Shown here: positions 35,654-44,939 of the stretch, piece by piece | Numbering within the stretch: the first letter of the stretch is position 1 | Layout: each line of letters begins with the position of its first letter | Assembly (NCBI GenBank): GCA_964458935.1 | Contig: CAYWKS010000011.1 | Coordinates: 45,684 to 109,683, forward strand | Length of the DNA: 64,000 bases | Reading direction: 5' to 3' | Source: CAYWKS01 sp964458935 | GTDB taxonomy: Bacteria; Planctomycetota; Phycisphaerae; Phycisphaerales; Zrk34 | The notes under the pieces: generated by a model | Database searches by the model: none | Seen by the model: only the letters and a program-made list of their open reading frames with translations | What the model was told of the DNA's origin: nothing | Made by a program: the position numbers and the translations under genes

Positions 35654-36244
35654 ATGGCGATCCTCGTCGGAAGCGAAGCACCCGATTTCAACCTCGAAGC
35701 CGTCCACAACAGCCAGTTCGTCAACGTCGGCCGCGACGACTACAAGGGCAAGTGGCTGGTCGTGTTCTTCTACCCGCTGGACTTCACGTTCGTCTGCCCG
35801 ACCGAGATCCTGGCGTTCAGCGACCGGATCGGCGAGTTCCACGAGCTGGGCGCCGACGTGGTCGGGGTGAGCATCGATAGCAAGTTCACGCACCTGGCCT
35901 GGACCAACACCCCCCGCGACAGCGGCGGTATCCAGGGCCTGAAGTACCCGCTGATCAGCGACCTGAAGAAGCAGATGGCCATCGACTACGGCGTGCTCGG
36001 CGATGCCGTGGCCCTGCGCGGGCTGTTCATCATCGACCCCGACGGCGTCATCCAGCACGCGACGGTGAACAACCTCGCCGTCGGCCGCAGCGTCGACGAG
36101 ACCCTGCGCGTGCTCAAGGCGTTCCAGTTCGTCCGCGAGCACGGCGAGGTCTGCCCGGCAAACTGGCAGCCCGGCGAAGCGTCGATGAAGCCCGATCCCG
36201 AGGGTTCCAAGGCCTATTTCTCGCAGCAGCAGCCGCGCGACTGA
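35654..36244 (+). CDS. 2-Cys peroxiredoxin (AhpC/Prx1 type)
   Basis: A 196-residue thiol peroxidase that reduces hydrogen peroxide and organic peroxides. The peroxidatic Cys is in FTFVCPTEI near residue 50 and the resolving Cys in GEVCPANW near 167, so it is a typical 2-Cys enzyme. RGLFIIDPDG and the QQQP-containing tail follow the family. Start 35654 (MAILVGSEAPDF) has GGAG 8 bases upstream. The reductase partner (AhpF or a thioredoxin system) is not in the window. A palindrome in its promoter suggests regulation. Confidence 0.94.
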   Translation: MAILVGSEAPDFNLEAVHNSQFVNVGRDDYKGKWLVVFFYPLDFTFVCPTEILAFSDRIGEFHELGADVVGVSIDSKFTHLAWTNTPRDSGGIQGLKYPLISDLKKQMAIDYGVLGDAVALRGLFIIDPDGVIQHATVNNLAVGRSVDETLRVLKAFQFVREHGEVCPANWQPGEASMKPDPEGSKAYFSQQQPRD

Positions 36245-36251
36245 CCGACAA

Positions 36252-36266
36252 CCCGGCGTCGCCGGG
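36252..36266 (+). terminator. GC-rich hairpin after the peroxiredoxin gene
   Basis: CCCGGC, three bases, GCCGGG forms a perfect stem 8 bases after the stop codon. It lacks a U tract, so it is only a possible terminator or mRNA-stabilising hairpin. Confidence 0.3.
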
Positions 36267-36384
36267 TAATCGGCTGTGCGCCCGACACACCCCCCGGCCG
36301 CCGGGCGGGTGGTTGTTGCTGCGCCGGTCAAACATCCGGCCCCGGGCGGGCCCGATCGAATCCAAGTCCCTTGTTCCACGCCCC

Positions 36385-36413
36385 TTGCCATCGTCACAAG
36401 GGGTACTTACACT
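36385..36413 (+). promoter_or_regulatory. Sigma70-type promoter of the secretin gene
   Basis: TTGCCA (36385-36390) and TACACT (36408-36413) are separated by exactly 17 bases. The predicted leader to the ATG at 36523 is about 100 bases. Confidence 0.55.
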
Positions 36414-36522
36414 ACGCGGCTGAACATGGGAGGCGACCCAAGAGCCAGCAACCTGCCCGTAACGCTCGCGACTCTGGTCACCCACACCCCGGGGTCGCGA
36501 GAGACAAGTCCTGGAGACGATC

Positions 36523-39500
36523 ATGTTGTTCACTTCGCTGCGTTTTGAACCGGCCCTGCTCGCGACGCTGGTGGTCAGTCTGTGCCTGATGTCGCCGGCG
36601 CCCGCCCAAGACCAGACCGCCGCCGACCTCCTGGAACAGGGCATGGCCCAGTATGAGGGCGGCAACCTGGAGCAGGCGCGGCAGACCCTCCAACGCATCG
36701 ACAAGGTGCAACTCGACGAGGACGAGCAGCAGACGCTCCAGACGACCCTGCAGGTCATCGAGGCCGAGTTGTCCGCTCAGCGGCGGCTCGCCGAGGCCAA
36801 GCGCGCCGAAGACGACGGCAACCTCGAGATCGCCAAGCGGCTGTACCGCCAGATCACCGCCGACCAGAACGCCCCCCGCACCGCGCGGCGCGAGGCGCTG
36901 CGCGGGCTCGCCCGCGTCGAACGCAACCTCATGAGTGGGCAGGTCCAGCCGACCGAGCCCCAGCCCATGGATGACGGCCAGCCCATCACCGTCCCCGTCG
37001 AAGACACCCCCGACGTCCAGCCCGAACCCATGCAGCCCGAACCCATGCAGCCCGAACCCATGCAGCCGGAGGCCATGCAGCCCGAGCCGGTGCAACCGCA
37101 GACGGGCCAGCCGCTGGCCATTCAGCCGGCCGAGTCGCCGGCGCCCAGTTCGCAGCAGATCATCGAGCGGGCCCGGACGCTTCGGGCGCAGCGGCTGGTC
37201 GCCGAGGCCGAGGCCGAGGCCGAAGCCGGCAACTACAACAACGCGATGAAGCTGTACCAGCAGGCGTCCAACGTCGACCCGGCGAACGCCGCGGCGCAGG
37301 AGGGGCTGGAGAACATCGACATGCTGCTCCGCCGCGGGGGCAGCGAGGGCGTGCTGCAGGACGAGGTGACGGCGTTGAGCCTGAAGCGTCAACGGGCGGT
37401 CGCGCGTTATGACGACCTGATGGGCGAGGCCCGCAAGGCCCGCCAGGCCGGCAACTACGCCCAGGCCGTCGAGGCCGCCGGACTCGCCAAGAGCGTGCTG
37501 GACACCAACCGGCAGTATTTCGACGAGCAGCGCTACCAGCAGATGCGTCAGCAGTCGCTGGACCTGGCGTCGGCGGTCCGCGCCGAGCAGGAGCAGGACC
37601 GCGCCCGGGAACTGGCCCGTGAGCAGCAGCGGATCGAGCGGAGGAGCGTCGAGCAGCGGCAGCGCGCCCAGCAGGAGCGGACGGCCAAGGTCCAGGAACT
37701 GCTCCGCCGCGCCCGCGACCTCTCCCGCGAACAGCGGTACGACCAGGCCCTCGAACAGATCGACCAGATCCTCTTCATCGACCGCAACAATACCGCGGCG
37801 CAGTTCATGCGGGACCTGATCCGCGACCAGCAGATCGCCCAGCGGTGGCACTCGCTCCAGAAGGAGCGCGGCTACGAGTACGCCCAGCTGCGCAACCAGA
37901 GCATGGCCGACACCGTGCCCACCTCCGACATCATCGTCTACCCGCCGGACTGGCCGGAGCTGACCCAGCGGCGGCTCGGCCAGCAGGGCCAGACCACCGA
38001 CAGCGAGGTCAACCGGATCGCCCGCGAGAAGCTCCGCCAGCCCATCCCCGTCGATTTCAAGGCCAATCGCTTCGAGAACGTGATCGAGTACTTCCGTAAC
38101 GTGACCGGCGCGAACATGTACGTGCAATGGCGCACGCTCGAAGCCGCCGGCATCGCCCGCGAGACCCCGATCACCATGCAGATGAACGTCGCCGCCGAGA
38201 AGGCGCTGCGACTGATCCTCGACGACGTCGGCGGCGACCTGGTCAACCTCGGTTACACCATCGACGAGGGCGTGATCGTCATCGCCACCCAGGAGTTCCT
38301 CGCCCAGGAGACCGAGCTGCAGACCTACGACATCAAGGACCTGGTCGTGCAGATCCCCAACTTCGAGGAGGCCCCGGAGTTCGACCTGAACCAGATCGTC
38401 TCCGACGCCGCGGACACCGGCGGCGGCGGCGGCGGCGGTGGCATCTTCGGCTCGGAGGCCGACGAAGAAGTCACCATCCCCCGCGCCGAACGCATCCAGA
38501 ACATCATGGACCTGATCCGCTCTTCGATCGCCACCGACAGCTGGCGGGCCCAGGGCGGCCTGGACAGCACCATGGAAGAGCTCAACGGCATGCTGATCGT
38601 CAACACCACCAGCGAGAACCACGCGGCGATCGTCGGCCTGCTCCGCATGCTCCGCGAGCAGCGGGCCCTGCAGATCGCCGTCGAGAGCCGCTTCCTGTTC
38701 GTGACCCAGAACTTCCTCGAGGAAGTCGGCATCGACGTCGGGGTCAGCTATAACGCCGGCTCAGACAACTGGCTCGTGGGCAACCCCGGGTTCACGCAGG
38801 ACTCGGCGGACCTGGCGCGGGCCCGGCCGACCAACGTCGAAGGCTCGCTGCCCGACACCCTCGAGAATAGCGCGATCGAGATCGGCTCGGTCGCCGCCGG
38901 CGCCGCGCCCGGCATGGCCAGCGCCCTGGGCTTCATGATCGATGACCTGCAGGTCAGCGTGCTCATCACCGCCACACAGGCCGACGTCCGCTCCATCACC
39001 GTCAACACGCCGCGGGTGACCTTCTTCAACGGCCAGCGGGCCTACGTCACCCTCAGCCGACAGGTCGCTTTCGTCAGCGACCTTGAGCCGGTCACCGCGA
39101 CCAACTCCTCGGCGTTCGACCCGGAGATTGGGGTGGTCTCCGACGGCGTTGTGCTCGACGTCGAAGGCACGATCAGCGCCGATCGCCGCTACGTCACGCT
39201 GACCGTGAGGCCGTCCCTCGCCCAGCTCGACGAACCGATCGAGACCTTTACCGTCAGCGGCGGCGGCGGGCTCGCCTTCGACGCCAGCAACGACGGGCTC
39301 GACAACGACGGCGACGGTACAATCGATGAACCCGGTGAAGTCGCCAACTTCGGCTTCGGCAACCAGCAGATCCAACAGCCCACCGTGACCCTGACCACCG
39401 TCCGCACCACCGTCAGCGTCCCGGACAAGGGCACGCTGCTGCTCGGCGGCCAGCGGCTCGTCGGCGAGGTCCAGCGGGAGGTCGGCACCCCGATCCTCAG

Positions 39501-39672
39501 CAAGGTCCCCGTGCTCAACCGGATCTTCACCAACCGCTCGACCGTTCGCGACGAGCGGACGCTGCTCATCCTCATCAAGCCGACCATCATCGTCCAGAGC
39601 GAAGAGGAAGAGCGGCTGTTCCCCGGACTGAACCAGGAGCCGGGCGTGTACAACCTCGGTGCGCAGCGCTGA
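36523..39672 (+). CDS. Secretin (type II secretion / type IV pilus outer-membrane channel)
   Basis: A 1049-residue exported protein. Signal peptide at about 1-28 (cleavage near PAPAQ), then two helical TPR-like regions (about 30-140 and 200-440) split by a Pro/Gln/Met repeat (166-190), then small domains (PVDFKANRFENVIEYFR) and a Gly-rich linker (eight glycines near 630). The C-terminal secretin domain ends with VPDKGTLLLGGQRL, VPVLNRIF and LLILIKPTII. Unusually, the secretin domain carries an Asp-rich DGLDNDGDGTIDE loop at 924-936. GGAG lies 7 bases before the ATG. With the pilM-type genes downstream it is likely the outer-membrane pore of a secretion or pilus system. Confidence 0.92.
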   Translation: MLFTSLRFEPALLATLVVSLCLMSPAPAQDQTAADLLEQGMAQYEGGNLEQARQTLQRIDKVQLDEDEQQTLQTTLQVIEAELSAQRRLAEAKRAEDDGNLEIAKRLYRQITADQNAPRTARREALRGLARVERNLMSGQVQPTEPQPMDDGQPITVPVEDTPDVQPEPMQPEPMQPEPMQPEAMQPEPVQPQTGQPLAIQPAESPAPSSQQIIERARTLRAQRLVAEAEAEAEAGNYNNAMKLYQQASNVDPANAAAQEGLENIDMLLRRGGSEGVLQDEVTALSLKRQRAVARYDDLMGEARKARQAGNYAQAVEAAGLAKSVLDTNRQYFDEQRYQQMRQQSLDLASAVRAEQEQDRARELAREQQRIERRSVEQRQRAQQERTAKVQELLRRARDLSREQRYDQALEQIDQILFIDRNNTAAQFMRDLIRDQQIAQRWHSLQKERGYEYAQLRNQSMADTVPTSDIIVYPPDWPELTQRRLGQQGQTTDSEVNRIAREKLRQPIPVDFKANRFENVIEYFRNVTGANMYVQWRTLEAAGIARETPITMQMNVAAEKALRLILDDVGGDLVNLGYTIDEGVIVIATQEFLAQETELQTYDIKDLVVQIPNFEEAPEFDLNQIVSDAADTGGGGGGGGIFGSEADEEVTIPRAERIQNIMDLIRSSIATDSWRAQGGLDSTMEELNGMLIVNTTSENHAAIVGLLRMLREQRALQIAVESRFLFVTQNFLEEVGIDVGVSYNAGSDNWLVGNPGFTQDSADLARARPTNVEGSLPDTLENSAIEIGSVAAGAAPGMASALGFMIDDLQVSVLITATQADVRSITVNTPRVTFFNGQRAYVTLSRQVAFVSDLEPVTATNSSAFDPEIGVVSDGVVLDVEGTISADRRYVTLTVRPSLAQLDEPIETFTVSGGGGLAFDASNDGLDNDGDGTIDEPGEVANFGFGNQQIQQPTVTLTTVRTTVSVPDKGTLLLGGQRLVGEVQREVGTPILSKVPVLNRIFTNRSTVRDERTLLILIKPTIIVQSEEEERLFPGLNQEPGVYNLGAQR
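37018..37092 (+). repeat. Five tandem 15-base repeats coding Gln-Pro-Glu-Pro-Met
   Basis: The 15-base unit CAGCCCGAACCCATG occurs three times exactly (37018-37062), followed by two diverged copies up to 37092. It encodes QPEPM repeats in the linker between the two TPR-like regions of the secretin. The exact copies suggest recent slippage. Confidence 0.85.
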
Positions 39673-39717
39673 TCGGCGCGCCGAGAGGCGAATCTGGAGC
39701 CCGCGCCGCGTTGCGGC

Positions 39718-39723
39718 TAAGAT
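39718..39723 (+). promoter_or_regulatory. Predicted -10 box (TAAGAT) of the STAS/kinase genes
   Basis: TAAGAT, 72 bases before the ATG at 39796. A leader with GGAG at 39782-39785 would follow. I found no strong -35 box. Confidence 0.35.
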
Positions 39724-39795
39724 AGGTAGTTGATCGTGCCCGGCCCGCGGATCGGCGACGACCGCTGTCGGCGGCAGACTTGGAGATCATTCGCT

Positions 39796-40161
39796 ATGCC
39801 CGACGCGACCTCGCGCTTGATGGTGCAGTACGACGCCGAACGCGCCGTCAACATCATCGAGTTCCTCGACCGAAACATCCTCGACGAAGCCAACATCCAG
39901 CAGATTGGCGACGAGATCGGTCAGCTCATCGACCGCTCTTCCGTGCCCAAGCTGCTGATCAGCTTCGAGAACGTCGAGCACCTTTCGTCCGCCGCGCTGG
40001 GGACGCTGATCACCATCAACAACAAGGTCCGCCAGAAGGACGGTCAACTGCGCCTGGCCAACATCCATGACCAGATTTACGAAGTCTTCGTGATCACCAA
40101 GCTGAACAAGCTGTTCCAGATCCACAAGACGACCGAGGAGGCGTTGAAGAAGTTCAAGTGA
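39796..40161 (+). CDS. STAS-domain anti-sigma-factor antagonist (first)
   Basis: A 121-residue SpoIIAA/RsbV-like protein. In HLSSAALGTLI the second Ser aligns with the residue phosphorylated in SpoIIAA (Ser58), so it can probably be phosphorylated and switched off by the kinase encoded next. It would bind that kinase when unphosphorylated. Start ATG 39796, with GGAG 10 bases upstream. It is followed 39 bases later by the kinase gene, indicating an operon. Confidence 0.9.
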   Translation: MPDATSRLMVQYDAERAVNIIEFLDRNILDEANIQQIGDEIGQLIDRSSVPKLLISFENVEHLSSAALGTLITINNKVRQKDGQLRLANIHDQIYEVFVITKLNKLFQIHKTTEEALKKFK

Positions 40162-40200
40162 CCGCCGGCTCGGGGTGGCCGGCCGGAGGGATACAGGGCG

Positions 40201-40635
40201 TTGGCACAACCGCAAGTGGACAACCGGTTGGTACTGCAGAGCCGCTTCAGCGAGGTGGCCCGGGTTCAGGACGCCGTCCTCGCCGCCGTGCGCGAGCAGG
40301 GGTTCAGCGAATCCCAGGTCTTCGCCGTCAAGCTCAGCCTCGAAGAAGCCCTGACCAACGCGATCAAGCACGGCAACCAGATGGACCCCGGCAAGCAGGT
40401 CCGCGTGGCCTTCCGCATCACCGCCGATGAGATCTGGATCCAAATCTGCGACGAGGGCGGCGGCTTCCGCCCTGAAGGCCTGCCCGATCCCACCCTCGAC
40501 GAGAACCTCGAGCGTCCTTGCGGCCGCGGGGTCATGCTCATGCGCGCCTACATGACCGACGTGCACTTCAACGACGAAGGCAACTGCGTGACCATGGTCA
40601 AGCGTCGCGAATGCGCCGGTCCCACCGAATCCTGA
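40201..40635 (+). CDS. RsbW/SpoIIAB-like serine kinase (anti-sigma factor)
   Basis: A 144-residue GHKL-type ATP-binding protein. Seen: the N box LSLEEALTNAIKHGN near residue 46, the G1 box DEGGGF near 84, and the G2-like GRGVMLMRAYMTDV near 113. The family phosphorylates STAS partners and sequesters a sigma factor or another target. Two STAS genes flank it. Translation starts at TTG 40201, with GGAGGG ten bases upstream. No sigma factor gene lies nearby, so the target is unknown and may not be a sigma factor. Confidence 0.9.
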   Translation: MAQPQVDNRLVLQSRFSEVARVQDAVLAAVREQGFSESQVFAVKLSLEEALTNAIKHGNQMDPGKQVRVAFRITADEIWIQICDEGGGFRPEGLPDPTLDENLERPCGRGVMLMRAYMTDVHFNDEGNCVTMVKRRECAGPTES

Positions 40636-40692
40636 CGCGTCGAACGGCCAGCCACGCCCGGGGCTGACCGGGGCCGCCACGGAGCGAACGCC

Positions 40693-41037
40693 ATGCACGA
40701 CAGCCTGCACATCGAAGTGGAAACCCGGCCCCAGGCCGTCGTCGCGCGGCTCGGGGGCAGCGCCGCCAACGAGCAGGCCGCGGCGCTGCACGACGCCCTC
40801 GCCGGGCTGCTCGACCGCCGCGCCGACCCGATCGTCCTCGACCTCCGCGAGCTGGAGTACATCGCGAGCATGGCCCTGGCCGAGCTGATCCAGTTCCGCC
40901 GCGACCTGCAGACCTACGGCGGGCGGCTGCGGCTCGCCGGCGCCCGCGAGAACATCGCCGAGGTCTTCCGCCAGACCCGCCTGATGGAAATCTTCCCGAT
41001 GTTCGACGATCCCGACGCCGCGATGCAGTCGCAGTAA
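40693..41037 (+). CDS. STAS-domain protein (second)
   Basis: A 114-residue STAS protein. DLRELEYIASMALAEL keeps a Ser at the phosphorylation position, although the surrounding residues (Ala before and Met after) differ from the first STAS protein, so the kinase may treat the two differently. The last third (GGRLRLAGARENIAEVF) is typical. It follows the kinase by 57 bases with CACGGAGCG before the ATG, and it converges on argS with a gap of only 8 bases between stop codons. Confidence 0.87.
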   Translation: MHDSLHIEVETRPQAVVARLGGSAANEQAAALHDALAGLLDRRADPIVLDLRELEYIASMALAELIQFRRDLQTYGGRLRLAGARENIAEVFRQTRLMEIFPMFDDPDAAMQSQ

Positions 41038-41045
41038 CCGCCCCG

Positions 41046-42770
41046 CTACATCTGCTCCAGCACGTCGATGCCCAGCAGGTCCAGCCCGCGCCGCAGCGTC
41101 CGCGCCGTCAGGTCGCACAGCCCCAGCCGGCTCATCCGCGACGCGTCGTCCTCGGCCCTGAGCACCGGGCAGTTCTCATAGAACCCGCTGAACGTGGTCG
41201 CCAGCTCGTACAGATACGTGCACAGGTGGTGCGGCTGCAGGCTCGACGCGACGCTCCGCGCGACCGGGCCCAGTTGCATCAGCTTCATCACCAGCGCCCG
41301 CTCGGCCTCGTGCGCGATGATGATCCGGGCGTCGGCCAGGTCGCCCGCGGCCAGATCGGCCCTGCGGAAGATCGAGCGAATCCGCGCGTAGGCGTACTGG
41401 AGGTACGGCGCGGTGTTGCCGTCCATCGCCAGCATGCGATCCCAACTGAACACGTAATCGCGGGTCCGCTCGGAGGACAGGTCGGCGTACTTGATCGCGC
41501 CGATCCCGACGACGCGCGCCACCTGTCGCTGCCGCGACGGTTCGAGGTCGGGATTCTTCTCGGCGACGACGGCCGCGGCGCGCTGCTCGGCCTCGTCGAG
41601 CAGGTCGGCCAGCTTGACCGTCTCGCCGCTGCGGGTCTTGAACGGTTTGCCGTCCTCGCCGAGCACTGTGCCGAACGTCACGTGCTCGGCCGCGACGCCT
41701 TCGAGCCAGCCGGCGCGACCGGCCGCGGCGAACACCTTGTCGAAGTGCTCGCGCTGCCGGGCGTCGGTGACGTAGATCACCCGCTGCGCAGCCAGGTCGG
41801 TCACCCGGTACCGCAGCGCCGCCAGGTCGGTCGCGTCGTAGCCGTACCCCCCGTCGCGCTTCCGCACGATCATCGGCGCTTCGTAGGGTTCGACGAAGAC
41901 GACGACCGCGCCCTCGCTCTCGACGGCGATGCCCTGGCCGAGCAGGTCGTCGACCACGCCGGCCAGCCGGTCGTTGTACGCGCTCTCACCGCGGACGTCG
42001 TCGCGGCGCAGCCGCACGCCCAGCCGCGTGTACGCCTGCTCGAAGTGCCGCTCCGACTCGCGGACCAGCCGCCGCCAGAGTTCGAGCGTCTGCGGCTCGT
42101 GCCGCTGGAGGGCGACGACGCGGCGGCGGGCCCGATCGGCGAAGGCGACGTCTTCGTCGAAACGCCGCTTGGCCTGCTGATAAAGGGCGTTGAGGTCGCT
42201 GACCTGGTACTCGGGCTGGTCGGCCGCGCCGCATTCGATCATGCACTCGATCAGCATGCCGAACTGCGTGCCCCAGTCCCCGAGGTGGTTCTGGCGGATC
42301 ACCGGATGCCCGAGCGCTTCGAGCACCCGGACGATGCTGTCGCCGATCACCGACGACCGCAGGTGCCCGACGTGCATCTCCTTGGCCACGTTGGGCCCGG
42401 AGTAATCAACGACGGTGCGGACGGGCTCGCCCGGGTCGGCGAGGGTGAGATGCGGATCGGTGGCGAGTTGGGCGGCGGCCTGTTCGAGGAAGCTGCGGCG
42501 GAGGGTGAGGTTGATGAACCCCGGCCCGGCGATCTGCGGGCCCTCGCACAGCTCGCCGACGCTCAGCCGCGTGACGATGTCCTGCGCGATGTCGCGGGGC
42601 TTGCGCCCGAGGCGCTTGGCCAACGCCATGGCCACGTTGATCTGGTAATCGCCGAACCGCGGGTCCTGGGCGAGCCGGACCTGGGGATCGACGTCGGCGA
42701 GGTCTTCGCCGCACGCGGCGACGATCGCCTCGACGGCGCGGCGGGCGAGGATGGCTTGAGGGTCACGCAT
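41046..42770 (-). CDS. argS: Arginyl-tRNA synthetase
   Basis: A class I synthetase of 574 residues. Seen: the N-terminal Add-1 type domain, VVDYSGPNVAKEMHVGHLRSS with the HIGH-like motif HVGH near residue 128, QNHLGDWGTQFG, and GEDGKPFKTRSGETVKLADLL in the KMSKS position (KMSKS itself is replaced, as is usual for ArgRS). A DALR anticodon-binding domain ends the protein. The ATG at 42770 gives the normal start; the open frame continuing to 44648 is antisense to pilM and not coding. It sits between the STAS genes and the pilM gene on the opposite strand. Confidence 0.96.
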   Translation of the reverse strand: MRDPQAILARRAVEAIVAACGEDLADVDPQVRLAQDPRFGDYQINVAMALAKRLGRKPRDIAQDIVTRLSVGELCEGPQIAGPGFINLTLRRSFLEQAAAQLATDPHLTLADPGEPVRTVVDYSGPNVAKEMHVGHLRSSVIGDSIVRVLEALGHPVIRQNHLGDWGTQFGMLIECMIECGAADQPEYQVSDLNALYQQAKRRFDEDVAFADRARRRVVALQRHEPQTLELWRRLVRESERHFEQAYTRLGVRLRRDDVRGESAYNDRLAGVVDDLLGQGIAVESEGAVVVFVEPYEAPMIVRKRDGGYGYDATDLAALRYRVTDLAAQRVIYVTDARQREHFDKVFAAAGRAGWLEGVAAEHVTFGTVLGEDGKPFKTRSGETVKLADLLDEAEQRAAAVVAEKNPDLEPSRQRQVARVVGIGAIKYADLSSERTRDYVFSWDRMLAMDGNTAPYLQYAYARIRSIFRRADLAAGDLADARIIIAHEAERALVMKLMQLGPVARSVASSLQPHHLCTYLYELATTFSGFYENCPVLRAEDDASRMSRLGLCDLTARTLRRGLDLLGIDVLEQM

Positions 42771-42968
42771 AGTGGCGGCAGTCTGCGATGCGGCGGGTCG
42801 GCGGTCAAGCGCGGGGTGGTGCGGCGAGGCGGGTCGGCTTGACCATGTTGGGCGATGGAGCTTTAATGGTTGCATCAGGGCGGTTTGCGCCGCGCAGGGC
42901 CGCGAACGATCCGGGTTCCCGCCGCCGTCTTCCGCCTGCCCGACTTCACGCGCCCAGGAGGCCTGTCC

Positions 42969-44939
42969 ATGCCCGGTTCCACGGATTGTTGGGGTATCGA
43001 AGTCGGGGCCAACGCGGTGAAGGCCATCCGGCTGCAACGCTCGGGCAACCAGGTCACCGTCGCGGACTTCGAGGTCATGCCGTTCAAGAAGATCCTGACG
43101 ACGCCCGACCTCGATGTCGACGAAGCGATCCGTGTGAACCTCGACCAGTTCCTGCTCAAGCACGACCTGAAGCGAACGACGGTCATGGTCTCGGTCCCGG
43201 GGCACATGTCCTTTGCGCGGTTCGCCAAGCTCCCGCCGGTCGAGCCCAAGAAGATCCCCGACATCGTCAAGTTCGAGGCGGTGCAGCAGATCCCCTTCCC
43301 CATCGAGGAAGTGGAGTGGGACTACCAGACGTTCCAGGACGCCGAGTCCCCGGACGTGGAGGTGGGCATCTTCGCGATCACCAAGACGCGGCTGCACCCG
43401 TGGCTGCAGCACTTCCGAGCGATGAACATCAACGTGGACGGCGTGGTGCTCAGCCCCGTGGCCGTGCTCAACGCGATGAACCACGACCTGGACCTGCGGG
43501 ACCGGCCCAACGGGACGATCCTGATGGACATCGGCACGCAGGCGACCGAGCTGATCATCGCCGAGGGCAACCGCGTGTGGCTGCGCACGATCCCGCTGGG
43601 CGGCAACCACTTCACCGACGCGCTGGTCAAGAGCTTCAAGCTCTCGTTCACCAAGGCGGAGAAGCTCAAGCGCGAGGCGGCGACGAGCAAGTACGCCCGC
43701 CAGATCTTCCAGGCGATGCGGCCGGTCTTCGTCGACCTCGTGCAGGAGGTCCAGAAGTCCCTGGGCTACTACCAGTCGCTCAATCGCGACGCGGACCTGA
43801 GCCAGTTGATCGGCCTGGGTTCGACGTTCCGGCTGCCGGGGCTGCAGACCTTCATCAAGCAGCAGTTGCAGATGGAGGTCAAGCGGCTGGACGAATTCCA
43901 CAAGATCGAGGCCGAGGGGCGCGACGCCGCCACCTTCGCCGAGAACACGCTGTCGCTGGCGCCGGCGTACGGGCTGGCGCTGCAGGGCGTGGGGATGGAG
44001 CGGGTGACGTGCAACCTGCTGCCCCTGCCGGTCGTGCGACAGCAGGTGTGGAAGCGGAAGAACAAGTGGTTCGCGGCGAGCGCCGCGGCCGTCGTCGCCG
44101 GCGTCGGGCTCGCCTACGGCAGCCTCAAGTGGACCCAGGCCAGCTACAACACCGCTGACAACGATCGGCTGCGGCGGCAGGTCGACGCCATCGTCGGCCG
44201 CGCCGACGACGCCTGGTCCAATTGGCGCGCGGCGCTGCAGCAGAACGACCCGCGGCCGAAGATCCACAACATCACCAGCATGCTCGACATGCGATCGCTC
44301 TGGCCGAGCATCATCCGCGACATCGACCGGGCGATGGTCGCGGTCGACCCGCAGCAGGCGCTGCTCGACGGCAACGCCGCGGCCATCGACCAGATCCCCC
44401 GCGAGCAGCGGCGGTACCTGGGCATCGAACGGGTCACCGCGTCCTACGCCTATCGCCGCCCGGCGGCCGACGGCGGCACGCGACGCGGCGGCCCCGGACC
44501 GACCGACGTCGACTGGAGGGCCAATCCCCCGGTGTACCGCATCGTGCTCTCCGGCTTCACACCCTACAACACCCCCGAGGAATCGACCTCCGACTTCCTC
44601 CAGAGTCGCTTCATTCAGCAGCTCGTCGACGACGCCAACCAGGCGCACCGGCCCTATTACATCCCCAACGGGGCGGACAACGTGAAGATCCGCAGCCTCA
44701 ATCGAATCGGCGGGCTGCGACCCGACGCCCCAACCGGCCAGCCGGCGCCCCAGAGCCTGCAGCAGACGCTGCTGCCCGAGCCGGTGCTCGAACCCCAGCC
44801 CGGCGATTCGCAGTTCGTGATCGAATGGGAGGTCTGGTTGCGCGACCCCGAGGACGTGCAGAAACTGCTCGGGGACGAGCCCGAGCCGTCGCCCGTAGCC
44901 CAGCCCGGACCCGCCGATGACCAGGAGGCCCAGTCGTGA
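42969..44939 (+). CDS. pilM: PilM-like actin-fold ATPase with large C-terminal extension
   Basis: A 656-residue protein. Residues 1-350 match PilM: CWGIEVGANAVKAIRL phosphate-loop start, AKLPPVEPKKIPDIVKFEAVQQIPFP, MDIGTQATELII, and GGNHFTDAL. A single transmembrane helix (about 362-382, SAAAVVAGVGLAYG) follows, then a periplasmic region of about 270 residues. The second half lies where PilN would be encoded in other genomes, so it is probably a PilM-PilN-type fusion. In such systems PilM recruits the assembly platform to the inner membrane. AGGAGG 8 bases before the ATG makes the start certain. It overlaps the next gene by four bases. Confidence 0.85.
   Translation: MPGSTDCWGIEVGANAVKAIRLQRSGNQVTVADFEVMPFKKILTTPDLDVDEAIRVNLDQFLLKHDLKRTTVMVSVPGHMSFARFAKLPPVEPKKIPDIVKFEAVQQIPFPIEEVEWDYQTFQDAESPDVEVGIFAITKTRLHPWLQHFRAMNINVDGVVLSPVAVLNAMNHDLDLRDRPNGTILMDIGTQATELIIAEGNRVWLRTIPLGGNHFTDALVKSFKLSFTKAEKLKREAATSKYARQIFQAMRPVFVDLVQEVQKSLGYYQSLNRDADLSQLIGLGSTFRLPGLQTFIKQQLQMEVKRLDEFHKIEAEGRDAATFAENTLSLAPAYGLALQGVGMERVTCNLLPLPVVRQQVWKRKNKWFAASAAAVVAGVGLAYGSLKWTQASYNTADNDRLRRQVDAIVGRADDAWSNWRAALQQNDPRPKIHNITSMLDMRSLWPSIIRDIDRAMVAVDPQQALLDGNAAAIDQIPREQRRYLGIERVTASYAYRRPAADGGTRRGGPGPTDVDWRANPPVYRIVLSGFTPYNTPEESTSDFLQSRFIQQLVDDANQAHRPYYIPNGADNVKIRSLNRIGGLRPDAPTGQPAPQSLQQTLLPEPVLEPQPGDSQFVIEWEVWLRDPEDVQKLLGDEPEPSPVAQPGPADDQEAQS

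Noticed and set aside
36252..36266. Certain intrinsic terminator after the peroxiredoxin gene
   Set aside because: The stem is good but no U tract follows, so it is listed only as a low-confidence hairpin.
42771..44648. Extension of the argS frame upstream of its ATG
   Set aside because: It is antisense to pilM, whose motifs and AGGAGG site are clear. The family start is at 42770.
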